NCBI GenBank assembly: GCA_019155205.2
Contig: JAHNZQ020000049.1
Span: forward strand, 115,064 to 179,063
Source of the DNA: Gracilaria vermiculophylla
Lineage: Eukaryota; Rhodophyta; Florideophyceae; Gracilariales; Gracilariaceae
Reading direction: 5' to 3'
DNA: 64,000 nucleotides
The translations under genes were made by a program, and so were the position numbers. Under the pieces are notes generated by a model, which was not told the origin of the DNA, did no database searches, and worked only from the letters and a program-made list of their open reading frames with translations. This document shows positions 21,765-33,129 of this stretch, one piece after another (within the stretch, counting starts at the first letter, position 1; each line of letters starts with the position of its first letter).

Positions 21765-24700
21765 CTGATCGTGATTTGACCAGGAGTAGAAATGATTCTG
21801 TGGTATTTTTGAGTCTCACGGTGTGCATTCATCCTTCGCAATGCGACCAACAACCTTTGCCTCCACTGCATATTTGGAAATGAAAGCGAGTCAGCATAAT
21901 ATTATGCCAATTGACGATGACTCTGGACACGTACCTTGCTATAGATATGAATGACAAGTACAAAAAGAATATGAGAACATGAGAATTAGATGAGTGATTT
22001 TAGAAAAATGAGTTGATAAAGAAGAACACGGGGCGGAGGTGACAAGGATTTAGTTGTTGGCAAGGTCGTCATACTCGAGCCAGCACTCGTTTCAAGAATG
22101 GCCCGCAGAAGTGTTTCAGCATCCTTCTCTGGGATCTACAGCAAGGACAAGCAGCTTCGCCTCATCACGCAGCATTGTAACGAATGGGCCCTGCTGAATA
22201 CGAAAATCCGTTGTCGAAAAGTTGCAAACCGAAAAACGGTGACTCATGATGACAGATGTCGATGGCCTTCCATTCGATTCACGTGTCAGTCAGTACGTGA
22301 TGGTGGATTATTGTGAGTTGCGGACCCTCCCTTTCTGTGGGGCGCCTTTGCCGCTTTTCCACCCTTTCTTCTCGGAGGTCTTTGTCCTCCCCTTACCTTT
22401 AGTGGGTTCAGGGGCCTTCCCTTTACAGGGTGTCGGGGTACACCCCTCCGGGTAAGTTGGAGTCTTAGCGGATATAAAATCTCCTTTGGCATTTTTAGTC
22501 CCTCTAGCGGGAACTCCAGATTTCTTCGAAGATCGCACAGCAGCCACTTAGGGTTTTAGGGGCAAGCGGTTTTTGCTTCATGTGGAGGGGTTTTCTCGGC
22601 GGGTATTGGGCCTGACTGCATCTAAAAGCTGTGTATATGTATGGTTGTTGCAGCGGCGGGCTTCTGCCGCACTTTTAATCGGCGCGCGCTCCATAATCTG
22701 CACTTCCGAAGCACCTCCGAGGCGCGCAAATCTCCCGTGCACATGTACATGAGCGCAACAAGAACTGCTGGCCTTGCGGCCCGGTCCGGGACGGGGACAG
22801 ACATCGCAGAGTGGTCTCAGTTCGTCCCTGGTCTTGCTTCCCGCACGACCGCTACGCGCCACGCACGACCCAGCAACTTTACGCTGCACCGCGCATCGGC
22901 TGCGCACCGCCGAACTCCGCGTATCACACCCAGTGGCCGAATCCACGCCAGCGGAACAGTTTCACGCTTCCATTTGAAATTGCAGACACCGTCATGATTG
23001 CACAGAGGCAGAAAAGGGGGGATCTTTTCGTGCATCTTGACTACCTTCAGATGTTTTCGAGGCCTAGAACGCGCACAACAGTTTGGTTTGGACCACAACA
23101 AAATAGAAGCTTTTCAGCTTTTTGTACATTTTAACACAAAAAAACAGATTCGCTGCAAAAGTCTTGTGCTGTTGATCCGAAAGGCTTCTCCGACCAAAAT
23201 ACTGTCCTATTTCTTTGACTTTGCTAATAGATGAATATCTACCTTTAACGGTGGCTTTCATGTAATTTAGCAATATAAGCGTGCTGCAAACCAGTTGTTA
23301 GTCGCGTGAAACCCTGAATATCCTCTTGCAGCCGCAATCGGGATTCGAGCCAGAATCTTACATGTACTCAGCAAAAGCTGCAGGTGTAACTTGGAGAAAA
23401 GCGCCACGGACTGAAGGAGTACGTATTCATGCAGAAATGGTAAAATGCGCATCACTTGTGATCCAATGATTGGCCGAAAACAGTCAATGTGATCAGCACC
23501 AGCGGAGTAGTGATCATGAAGGATCATGAAAATGTGAACTTGACTTGAGATGTGCTGGGAAACCAACAATGCATGAAGGAAACTGGATGGTTCTGGTGTG
23601 GCCTGATAAATTGTAATGCTTGTTTATTTGCACGGTTGGAAATGTTGAACCTTTAACTTTCAAGTTTTTGTGAGAAATGTGGTGATAAAGTAGCAACCGT
23701 TGTTGTGAGACACCTGTAGTAGTGGACAGAGGACCGGACCAGGTACGGACCACACCGCTGTCCTGCTCTCATATCATGTGCTACATCATGGAGCACTGTG
23801 TGAATAGATGGCAGATATCTTGTTTGGTTAAAAATAACGTCATATCATGGGCTGAGTCATGGAAGCTGATGACCATGTCTCGCTGGGTCGTTTTGTGGTG
23901 AAAGCAATGCTCTGCACATGCCGAGATTCACTTGAGTTCCAACTTGATCTATGGATGCACAGGATGCAACAATCCTGTTTTCTGCAGCGGGCTTTGTAGT
24001 GGCCAGACCGAGTGTCATTCTGTTCATCTCGGCGCGATGGGGCACTTTGGCCGACGGATTACGTTCTGCGTGCCATGCGGCAATAGGGAGGGCTTCAGGG
24101 TACGTGCACGGTAGAAATGTTTGGACAGTCATAGTGACGACTGCTTGTTCAAGTGGAAGCCCATTTGAAAGTTTGAATTTATAGAAGACTGCAATTACTG
24201 GATACAACCTCAAAATACCAAATAGGCATTTACTGCACACATAGGGTCACGATTCGTGCGCCTGTTGTGACAGTTTGAGGACATCGATTTTGCTCGGGCC
24301 TCGTCAGAGCAACTGTTTGCACTGCAGAAACACACTCTTTTCGATCGCAGTACCTCTCCAAGTGCATATCACTTTCGCTTGGTGCCGGTCGCTGAACGCT
24401 TTCTCTTCGAGCCCTCTGCGCGGAGCTTTCGCTTTGGCGAGCTTGTGCTTCAGCGAATAAAACGGACACGCACCCTAAAACTGAACAATGTACTTTTTTT
24501 CTTTTAGTGTCTCACGTGTTTCAGATTGTGTGGTGAAACCCAACAGCAGAAAAACTCTTTTTTTCTTGGGTTCTGCACTTTCCAGCTTGTACCTTGCGCC
24601 GTATGAAATACTCTATGCCATGATCTTATTCAAAATCTATGTAAATCTAATTTTTGTCTGTTTTAACTGACTGAAAAAAAAGGTCAGCTACAGTACTTTC

Positions 24701-25420
24701 CACTACTTTATGACGACGGAACAGATGCCCAGGAACGGCGGCGGTCATGGTGAGCGGTTCCTGGGTGATTTTATGTGAGTCTAAGAGTGGGAGCCACGTG
24801 TGTGGGTGGCCAAGTGTGCGCGTGGCCACGGAGTCGCCGAGGGGTTGCAGAGGAAAAGCACGCGGTGTGCATGAGGGGCAGGAGTCGTTGCGCGTCGCCA
24901 CATCCACCACATGATTTGTTTTTGTCTGCGCCACGTCACATACCTATTCATGTGTTGACCGCTTTTTAGATTAATGATTTTTCTGAAATTGTTTTTCCTA
25001 AATCAATGAATACTACTTTATCCATGAACATGCACTGTCTTTTCTTGATAGGTCAGAGGTGCACTACTTCATAGGCACCATTCGTTTCACTCCGTTTCAA
25101 CAGATGTGAAGGTCAATGCGCACTGAAGCCAAAAAGAGCCATTATTTGTGTTTCGTAATCACATTTTGGGCCGTACATATCTCATTTCAATGCACGATTT
25201 TCGCAAAGGAAATTAATGTGCTGAATATTTTGAGGCAAACAAAGCTACTCGTCAAGTCGTGAGTTTCACGACATACGTAATGCATGCAAAACACATACTT
25301 TATCACTGCATAAAATCATCATTCGATGTTTCCCTGAGAACACTATTTTATCATTCGCAGTTTTTGACGCATGCGTCAGTCATGGCCGTTTTCCAGAAAG
25401 CTTATGTTCCTCAAAACGTC
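21765..25420. other. Intergenic, no confident gene
   Basis: Several short frames exist (for example a basic Lys/Gly/Pro-rich minus-strand frame at 22308-22547 without ATG, and a minus-strand frame at 23857-24240). None has a recognisable domain, a signal peptide or an upstream promoter. GC is higher at 22.3-23.0 kb than in the flanks. Confidence 0.4.
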
Positions 25421-25903
25421 TCAGGCGGCCTCGGTAGATGCACCGCCATTACCGTTGCCACCAGGCCCCCCCGGGCCAGCAACGGCGCTGTTGATGAAAT
25501 TACCGGTGAGCACGGCAGATCCTCCCCCAGACACATTCACCACACCTCCCGCCCCAGACGCTGCAGCTCCGTTGAAAATACCAGTTCCTCCTCCCTCCCC
25601 CCCTATTCCAGCTACCACGGAAGCACCTAGAGCAATCGCATTTCCTCCATTACCCCCGGGGCCTCCCGTACCGCTTGCGGGAGCACTGTTGGGCGTAGAG
25701 CTACCAATGATTGCAGAACTCGCTGGTTGAGAAACAGCGTTAGTTTGCACACCAACTGTACCTGACGTTGAAGGTATGCTTGCATTTTCGAAGCTCCTTT
25801 TGTGCCACAGTGAGAGCGTGCTGTACTGTTGTGATTCTATGGGTAGTGGTGACGCCGAGACAACGAGACCATATATAGCCAAAAAAAGATAAAAGTATGC
25901 CAT
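25421..25903 (-). CDS. Secreted glycine-rich protein, relative of 12097-13188
   Basis: 160 residues from the ATG at 25903; an upstream in-frame ATG at 26047 would bury the signal peptide, so I rejected it. The signal peptide is MAYFYLFLAIYGLVVSASPLP. A Ser/Thr/Asn-rich section follows, then one glycine-rich unit: GGPGGNGGNAIALGASV, a Gly/Val/Ser stretch, GNFINSAVAGPGGPGGNG, ending in ASTEAA. GGNA.A.G.SV and G.F.N.AVAG are the same signatures that repeat five times in the larger protein. The two are probably members of one secreted structural family with different repeat number. Confidence 0.7.
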   Translation of the reverse strand: MAYFYLFLAIYGLVVSASPLPIESQQYSTLSLWHKRSFENASIPSTSGTVGVQTNAVSQPASSAIIGSSTPNSAPASGTGGPGGNGGNAIALGASVVAGIGGEGGGTGIFNGAAASGAGGVVNVSGGGSAVLTGNFINSAVAGPGGPGGNGNGGASTEAA

Positions 25904-26025
25904 TGCAACAGAGTCAGAGGTTGAACGGAAGTGTGTGATGCCCAACGTAAAATTCAAACTCGGATACCTTGGATTCCCAGCTGAGCGCTTTGCCCTGAGT
26001 CGCGGTCGAGGTCGGACAGTCCTCG

Positions 26026-26034
26026 ATTTAAATA
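26026..26034 (-). promoter_or_regulatory. Possible TATA box
   Basis: TATTTAAAT on the minus strand, about 125 bases upstream of the chosen ATG at 25903. If used, the ATG at 26047 would lie outside the transcript, which supports the later start. Confidence 0.4.
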
Positions 26035-26049
26035 CCTGTGACTGCAAGA

Positions 26050-28090
26050 AGCAGTTTGATGTGGATTATTGTGTCCGATCGGAGCGTGTAGGTGCATTCC
26101 GAACAAGTGAAGCAAGATTAACAAGGTGTGATGCATTATACCGAAAATCCAGGATACGGTAAGTTTATACTGGCCGGCAACGCGGTTGTCGATGAATTTG
26201 GTTCCATAGCAGCACTGAGATTCATGAAGAACACGGTGTCTGTATATATTGGTTTACAGTTTTCTCAAGCTGCACGTTTGTGGGTGTCTTCGAAAATCTT
26301 GATCCCTAAAACAGAAAGCTGTGTTTATTTTGCCTAATGATGGGAACAAGAGATTTCAGCAAACTAGCAATATCCTCTTTGTTCCGGAAGCTTACCGTGC
26401 CGATCAATTCTCGACAAAAGCAGGTACTAACTTGTCAGATGTATGAAAGGTAAACATCGCCCTGGGTGGTGTAATCTGTCTGGGAAGGTACATAGGGTTG
26501 GAGTTCAGTTGCAGAGGACGTTGTTCGACTGTACATAAATGGAGAAACACTCTAATGTTTGAAGGGCATTGCATTGTTATGTACTACCAGATACTGTATG
26601 AATCTGTGTTGGTACATTGGTGAAACAGCCGCAGAACCACAGAACAATCGGCAGTTTGGGAAACTCACTGGTGCAGCATGAGCAACTCAGCCTATCTATT
26701 TCCCGTTGTCCATATCATACAGGTGTACCGAGAATAATTTTCATATTGTTGCCTGATACTCGATCATCGCCAAGCGAAAATGTTCCATGATGTATTTTTT
26801 TTCTGGGCCAGAAGAGCACCGGGTTTGCCGACCGGTTGTCTTGAAAATGCGTGAGTTGCTCATTTCCATCGATGTGCTTTACGGCAGTAAGGCTCTGATA
26901 CGTCTTGTTGCTGTTGAGAAAATGAGCATGATGTCGAGAGTGTTAGTGTTCGAGTTCGAACCCATCAAAAGAATCTACCCTGGATAGTCAATGTGTGTCG
27001 TGAAGCCACATCAACTCAGTTTTCGAAACTCAGCATTACATAATAATGAGCAAACCAATATCCTATCTAGCTATCTAATCGGTATTCATCCTGTTTCACA
27101 AAAGATGATGAAATTGCTTTAGTTGACTTTTAAGATCGGTCAGATGGTGCCTGGTATCACGACGCTGGCGCATCTTGGCTGATACGAAATGCATGTCGTA
27201 GCAGTCTGGTTCCGTTTGGTGCTCATAGTGGCTGTAGTACATTAGTTATGTTTTCTAACGTAAGGTGCAACCAGCGTGCAAAAGCCTTTACACAGCGAAA
27301 GAATTTCTGCCTGTGGTTGAGGTTGTTAAAATAGGGAGCCATTTTAATTGTTTCATAAAACTTTCCGCTGAAACAGTCCAAAGTACCCCTTTTGCACCAA
27401 GGCATTTAAGAATTAAGAATTTTCTATGAGAGATTAAATATTCAATAAATTGCTGCCGCCTCGCAAGTCCGTCAAAGATCTTTCGCTAACAATGATGTGT
27501 TGGCCCTGTTATCGACAAGCTTTTGCTGAAAGTATAGTATAGTCGATTGAATGTGGCTAAAAGTTTGAAGGAATGGTCCTGGTTCTCCAACAGTAAAAGT
27601 GACAAAACCATCTCCAATAATTGTATTGTGTAGCACAGTGTTTTTGACATCTTCTTAAAATGCGTTCCACGGATTTCAATAAAATTTAACGCAGTGTAGT
27701 AACCATCTATACAAGTGATAAAAAATGAGTTCAAAAAGGTGTTCAAAGTCGTACATGTCAAACAGGGCTTTAATCGAAAGCAGAACAAATGTCACTAGAG
27801 ACAGAAACAAAATAGACATGAGATGAGATATACAAGCTCAATAATAACCAATCATGTCCGAGACCAAAGCAGTAAGGTACATGTGAATCAAGAGATGCAT
27901 GTCTCTGTTTGTCGTTCTACCTCGAGAGTCACATGTCACGAGAGCAGAAGATGACTCGGCTCAGCATAAAAAACCAGCCCGGGAAGGACTTTTCCGTTCT
28001 CGCTACAAGAGCTGTTGGGATTAGAGCTTGTCAGGAGGCATTTCTTCATCTTGGTTCATAGTAAAAAGCTCTGTGTCTATACTTTTCGAC
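26050..28090. other. Intergenic
   Basis: No supported gene or repeat. CATAAAAAAC at 27965-27974 (+) is a weak TATA-like element about 120 bases before the ATG at 28091. Confidence 0.4.
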
Positions 28091-28645
28091 ATGGATTTCA
28101 TCGGTGGTCATCCTCGACCCGTCTCTTACTCTGCTCTGAAGCTCTCGTCTTCTGAAGGCAAAACTTGGACAACGATACTGAAGAGCTTAGGGGTTGTGCT
28201 CGCTACAGTCGGGCTATGCAGCGTGCTCGTGGTGCTGCTTTCTAGTCAAACAACTAGGCGCAATGCACGACGGTTCCGGAAGTTCAGCAGAATACCGCGA
28301 GAGCACAACGGCTTCTCTCTGCTTTCGATCGACGACAACCTAGACAAGCCGTTTACAATTCGGCATGGCATTCCACCTCTCGAAGTGAACATTTCAACAT
28401 TTCAGGATTGCATAGTGTACAGCAGCACGTTGTGCACATTGTTTCGCTTTCATGGATGTGACTATTGCGACAGGAGAATTTCAGAGCGAGATCTTCCCCC
28501 CGACGACGCCGAGTACTACTTGGAAGAGACTTGTTGGCTGGCTTACCGGTCTTTGATCTGTGGACATTTCCCGGAAGTTGGAGCGTGTTTTACATGCCAC
28601 CACATGTATCCAGACGGCTTCCCGTATTACCGTGACTTCAAATAA
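28091..28645 (+). CDS. Cys-rich single-pass membrane protein, unknown
   Basis: 184 residues from the first ATG in the frame. A ~25-residue Ser-rich cytosolic tail precedes one membrane segment (LGVVLATVGLCSVLVVLL) and a basic patch (TTRRNARRFRKFSR). The C-terminal ~100 residues carry eight Cys (DCIVYSSTLC, GCDYCDRR, ETCWLAYRSLICGHFPE, ACFTCHHMY) and aromatic residues. Two CxxC pairs plus His could form disulfides in the lumen or bind zinc. Basic residues lie on the C-terminal side of the membrane segment, so topology is uncertain. No family is recognised. Confidence 0.55.
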   Translation: MDFIGGHPRPVSYSALKLSSSEGKTWTTILKSLGVVLATVGLCSVLVVLLSSQTTRRNARRFRKFSRIPREHNGFSLLSIDDNLDKPFTIRHGIPPLEVNISTFQDCIVYSSTLCTLFRFHGCDYCDRRISERDLPPDDAEYYLEETCWLAYRSLICGHFPEVGACFTCHHMYPDGFPYYRDFK

Positions 28646-29702
28646 TGCGCTCTGATAACGATAGTGCACGCCATCTTATGGATGCATGACGGTCACAACT
28701 TGATTCGCTTGAATCTTGGATGAGTCTAGGACAAGCTTCGCACCGGCACCGGCTTATTTCTTCATGGGCAATGATGTGTCGAGTGGTGCAATGATGAACC
28801 ACAAAGGTATAGCTCATAATGTATTCAATAATATTTGCATCTTCTACTTGGTAATACACCGCACTCTGAGAGTGATGTGATAGAAAATAGGGTAAGCGAC
28901 CACGAAAACTATGGGCAGATGTCATAGGAACTTATTGAGTCATAGAAATGTGCAAGCGTTTAGAGCTTCAAACCACATTGCTTGCACTGACACAGAGACA
29001 ACTCTTTCGGGAAAGAGTGACAAGAAGGCTGTGCAACACTTGCTTCGTGAATTGACAGTTCAACACACTCAAGACGGCTGCCACTACGCGCTTGTGACGC
29101 CCAAACGCACCATGAGTTCCCCAACACACCAAAGTCGCCCTCATGAAACATCAGAAAGGGCCGTTGTCAAATGCATGAATGCGCGGAGACCTGGGGCGGA
29201 TGCTTTGCGAGAACGTGCGCGGCGGTCCAGTGCGACATGCCGGCTCCGGCGGTGACCAGAGGTGCGCCTCAAGCGCTGCTCGAGCGTGCACGACGGGCGC
29301 TCGCGCACCAGCGAGCCGCACGCGGCCGTTTCGCAGGCGCGCGGGGCGGAGCGCCGCCACGCCGGCGGCGCAGCCGCTTTTGGGCGTGTGACTGCAGTGG
29401 CGCCGACAACGCGTGCGCGCGCGCGCGCCGCGGCGGCGGCCGGCGACGTCGGTGCCAATGCAATCGCACGCACAAAAGAGGCTGCGCCGGCGGCGTGGGC
29501 GCGCGCACCGCTCCGATCCGCTCTGCCGCGGCGCGGTGCGGGCGGCGAGGGGGCGGGCACAATCTCACGCCCGAGGCGGCGGGCGCCGGCGGCGCGGGAA
29601 GGGCGACGCGGGCGTCGACTCGCGAGCGCACCGCGTTCGAGAGACGCGCGAGGGGCACCGCCTTGTGCGCGCCTTCGCGTCGCGCCCACGGCGGCGCCCG
29701 TC

Positions 29703-29733
<31 letters not shown>

Positions 29734-30713
29734 GAGGAAGCGGCGGCGGGAGGCGGCGGAGGGAGGCGGCGGCGGAGGGAGGCGGCGGCGGCGGGATGGG
29801 AGGCGGCGGCGGCGGGATGTGGAGGCGGCGGCGGCGGGATGTGGAGGCGGCGGCGGCGGGATGTGGAGGCGGCGGAGGGAGGAGGAGGTTGCGCGGGGAG
29901 GTGCGGTGCAGTGGAGGGGAATTTGCGGTGGGTGAGATTTAAGGGGACAGTGGACGCGGCGGGGTTCACGTTGTTGCGCACCAATCACTTGGGTGTTCAC
30001 GCTGTGCCTTGTTGCCTGTGGCGCCTCCGCTGTGTTGCAGTGGGCTGCTATGCGCCCTCCACTTGTCGGGCACCGCCGTCACGTGCCACTTTTCACGGCG
30101 CTAAGCGATGCCCTCTGCTGATGCGCTCCTATTCGCTGACCAAACCGGCTCAGAATAGCCGAACCAATCACGGCCCGTCGCGTGTGCATGAGCGCTGAGC
30201 GCTCGCGAATCTGCGTGGCTTTCAGCGCAGGCTTACAGCGCACAGCAATGCGCGCTCTGCTGTGAGAGTCGCGGCCAACAACGCGAGCCACGCGTGAGGT
30301 GTTGCTCGTTTGCTGCGGCCAGCTGTGGCGTCGAGGGGCTGCAGTTCACGCGAGATGACGCTCGTCTGCACGGAGACGTTCGCCCGGGAGAGAAGGCAGT
30401 CGCGTGCGCAACACCAGTTCACTGCAGCAGTTCAAGTACTGCACGAATACCTTTAACAGCCACACAGTGAGCAAGAGGCGAGCATCGACGATCAGCAGCA
30501 TTCAGCTGATCGCCATCCATGGCTGTCAGCTCCCAAGTGTAGTCCAAGTGCCCCCTCGCGCTCCCAAGTTGGCAACAGCACGGAAATCTCCCCCACCCTG
30601 CCCCACCCGGTGCGCAATAAACGCACTTGTGCGCTCCGCCACATTTCGATCTCCGAGAGCCAACCAGCACGCCCTCCGCTTCCGGCGCTCGCTCACAGAT
30701 TGCCGCCCCGTCG
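28646..30713. other. GC-rich island without a confident gene
   Basis: GC rises steeply from about 29.14 kb and stays high to the malectin gene. Both strands are open in several frames because stop codons are rare in such sequence. The predicted products are Arg/Ala/Pro-rich low complexity with no domain. I therefore call no gene. The island may be a promoter or regulatory domain, and it includes the minisatellite at 29698-29895. Confidence 0.5.
29698..29895 (+). repeat. G-rich (GGC/GGA) minisatellite, 22-bp period in part
   Basis: The plus strand is almost pure G/C/A made of GGC and GGA runs. From about 29797 to 29875 a 22-base unit (ggaggcggcggcggcgggat plus gt) repeats nearly perfectly. 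Because 22 is not a multiple of three, the frame shifts with each unit, so it is not a coding repeat. Four or more G-runs in a row make G-quadruplex formation likely. Confidence 0.85.
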
Positions 30714-31259
30714 TCACACCCCCGCCGGCTGGATGATCATCGCGCTCAGGAACGGGTTCTGTCTGTCCGCGATTCTGCGCATGGAAACGGTCAGCGAGCC
30801 GCTGCCCACCGCCACATTGTCCGCGCGCAGATACAGCGCTTGGCCGGCCCCGACGGTCGCGAACACGTCCAGCCGCTCGTAGTACACCCGCCCGTTGACC
30901 ACCACGTCGAACTGCCGAGCGCCCGCGAAAAACGCCTTCTCGTACGTTTCCGCAAACGCCAGCGAGACGCTGTAGTTGCCGTTGGGCACGTTGAACCGGT
31001 ACGACAGATTGCCGCCGAACGCAAAGCGGTAGCTTGAGTATATCGGCGCCCATGACGACGCGAGAGACACAGCGTTTGCCGACACGTTCACCGCCGCTGA
31101 GGCGGACGACAGCAGGTTCGATGTCGGGTCTTGCACGAAACTGATGTCCGGTAAGGCTGGCCCGCCAACATTGAAAAGGAGGCTTTGACTAAGAGCCGTG
31201 GATACTGCAACGCACAGGAAAGGAAAAAGAACCGCAGCAAGCATGTTGCCGACGCGCAT
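30714..31259 (-). CDS. Secreted malectin-domain protein
   Basis: 181 residues from the first in-frame ATG; a Met five codons on is an alternative. The signal peptide (MLAAVLFPFLCVAVSTALS) is followed by almost exactly one malectin domain: LLFNVGGPALPDISFVQD, SYRFAFGGNLSYRFNVPNGN, YSVSLAFAETYEKAFFAGAR, FDVVVNGR, LDVFATVGAGQAL and SLTVSMRRI. Malectins bind carbohydrates such as di-glucosyl chains; in plants they form receptor ectodomains. Here no membrane segment or kinase follows, so it is a free secreted or ER-lumen lectin-like protein. It sits in a GC island. Confidence 0.8.
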   Translation of the reverse strand: MRVGNMLAAVLFPFLCVAVSTALSQSLLFNVGGPALPDISFVQDPTSNLLSSASAAVNVSANAVSLASSWAPIYSSYRFAFGGNLSYRFNVPNGNYSVSLAFAETYEKAFFAGARQFDVVVNGRVYYERLDVFATVGAGQALYLRADNVAVGSGSLTVSMRRIADRQNPFLSAMIIQPAGV

Positions 31260-32010
31260 GTGAGCACTTGTTAACGTCGCCCGCAGTCTGGAGCAAACAT
31301 GCACAGCTTTGGTTATGTACCGCCGCAAGTCCCAGAAACATACCGTTGCCTTTCCTCAAATCTCTCTCATCCTTTCAGAGCGCACGGCTCTTCTTCGCGA
31401 CGTGCAGTGGCACTCAACTTTGAATTTATGATGGTTCTCACGAGCAACCTGAATTGCGCATATCGTTTGAATGGTGTCAACAGCTCTGCAGTGTCAGCGA
31501 GCTGCAAATCTAACAAACGTCAATTTCTCGGCTGGGAAAGCAGCCGTACAGCCGTCATTGAGAAGCTTTTCCATGAAGGCACTTTTTACATCGAACAACG
31601 TCGGCCCTGGTTCGGGTCCAAATGCATAGCCCAGACTACAACAACATGCCCTTGTAGTCTGTCTCGACAACGGTTGCACAAGCCCGAAAGCCAAACTCCC
31701 TCTACTATCCCTATATAAAAATTAAAAAAAGCACATACATACAATAGCTTCTTACACTCTGTCCTTCATCATCGCCGCTGCCGGATGGCTGCGCTGCAGC
31801 CCGATAGTGCCACTCGATAGTCCGATCACAACACAGAAAACTACGCGCGCGCAAGAAGCTTTATCGATTTTTATCCACAATGCTCTACACAACTTAAAGG
31901 CATCATATAAATATCCGAAAATAGTTTCTATCAGTCACACTGCCCATGTGACATGATCAAAACCCGATACTGAGGGGTAGGGGGGTGAAAAGCTGTCTCT
32001 GCATGTGGCG
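31260..32010. other. Intergenic
   Basis: The left end holds the malectin promoter (a weak TACATAA at about 31312 on the minus strand). No gene is supported in the remainder. Confidence 0.4.
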
Positions 32011-33015
32011 CTACTGCTTTTGAATGGGACGCGGCTCTCGCCACATGGTGAAGATTGGGGGGCAATTCGCTCGAGCTCCTTGGATTTGTTGAATGAGCTC
32101 AAAGCCGTGCCTTTTGTAAAACGATAAATTGTGTTGGTTTGAAGATTCCAAGTACGCTGGCAGACGTTCAAGGTCACAATGCTTCAACATCTCCGATATC
32201 ACGGTGCTTCCAATCCCTTTTCCTTGATGGTCTTTATGGGTTCCTATGATAAAGAGGTGCATATGGGGCTCCTTCGGATGAGCGTCCTCAACTTCGCGCA
32301 TGGCCGAAGCGATGAGCAGCGCCCGCAGCCCAAATGTTCGGAACAGGGCTACCATGAATTTGGCCATGTACAAGCCCGATATCTTCCAGTGCCCCACGTG
32401 GTGCCACACAGCCACACAACTGTTGTCGTTTGCAACATGGATGGTGGTCTGTCCCTTGGGGCGGGAGAGCTCTGCGCGAAGCACGGTGCGCTCGAAGATG
32501 AGGCACTTTTTGTTCACGTGTTTGGCATGCGGGCCGTGGAGGTAGTTGATGAGCGGGTCATCCTCGAATGCCGATGCTAGCGTTTGGGCAAGCTGTTCAA
32601 TGTCCTTCGGGTCGTTGTGAACGACCACCGTGCGCGGGGTGGTCGCAGCTGCTTCCTGCGCCGGAGCGGGGGTCTCTGCAGGGGTAGACGCAACTTCACG
32701 TGCAGCTTCTTGTTGCTGGGGACCAGCGGTTTTCGAGGAGAGCTCCGGTGTGATATCTTCCGTGGCTTTTGCAGGGGGTTCCGTAGTCTCGGTAGCGGTC
32801 TTCACAGCGGGCTCTGCGGCGGTCTCTGGCGGAGCGTCGGCAGCGGTCGGCGTGGATTCATGTGCTTTTTGCTCAGGTGTCTCTTGCGCAGGCGGCGCAG
32901 CTTGAGCTGTCTTTTTCTGTTCACAGTGCGAGTGACGATGGAGAACGTTGCCGATCCGTGAGAGCAACGACGCGTGGGCCTTTGGTTCGTTCTGTGTCTT
33001 TGTCTCTGACTTCAT
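32011..33015 (-). CDS. GNAT-family N-acetyltransferase with long Ala/Thr/Pro/Glu-rich N-terminus
   Basis: 334 residues from the ATG at 33015, which has A at -3. Another ATG at 33129 would add 38 residues rich in Arg (MHRCIARGPSKALRRFG), a possible mitochondrial or plastid presequence, but in weak context. Residues 1-130 are low complexity (A, T, P, E). The C-terminal ~190 residues form a GNAT domain: DIEQLAQTLASAFEDDPL at its start, MHLFIIGTHKDHQGKGIGST as the acetyl-CoA-binding motif A (R/Q-x2-G-x-G form), then AYLESSNQHNLSFYKRHGF as motif B. This resembles the fungal and algal GNATs that act on small amines or drugs. Substrate unknown. Confidence 0.75.
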   Translation of the reverse strand: MKSETKTQNEPKAHASLLSRIGNVLHRHSHCEQKKTAQAAPPAQETPEQKAHESTPTAADAPPETAAEPAVKTATETTEPPAKATEDITPELSSKTAGPQQQEAAREVASTPAETPAPAQEAAATTPRTVVVHNDPKDIEQLAQTLASAFEDDPLINYLHGPHAKHVNKKCLIFERTVLRAELSRPKGQTTIHVANDNSCVAVWHHVGHWKISGLYMAKFMVALFRTFGLRALLIASAMREVEDAHPKEPHMHLFIIGTHKDHQGKGIGSTVISEMLKHCDLERLPAYLESSNQHNLSFYKRHGFELIQQIQGARANCPPIFTMWREPRPIQKQ

Positions 33016-33129
33016 GATGGGGTGGGCAGGGGTGATTTGGGGGTGAACTGCAGGCGGACCGGAGACGTGGCGCCCGGCGCCGAAGCGGCGCAGCGCCTTA
33101 GATGGGCCTCGAGCGATGCAGCGATGCAT

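Noticed and set aside
25904..26047. Upstream ATG of the small glycine-rich protein
   Set aside because: It would place 48 polar residues before an obvious signal peptide, and the TATA-like box lies downstream of it.
29141..30198. Several long Arg/Ala/Pro-rich frames on both strands
   Set aside because: They are open because GC-rich sequence has few stops; the products are low complexity and the 22-bp repeat shifts frame.
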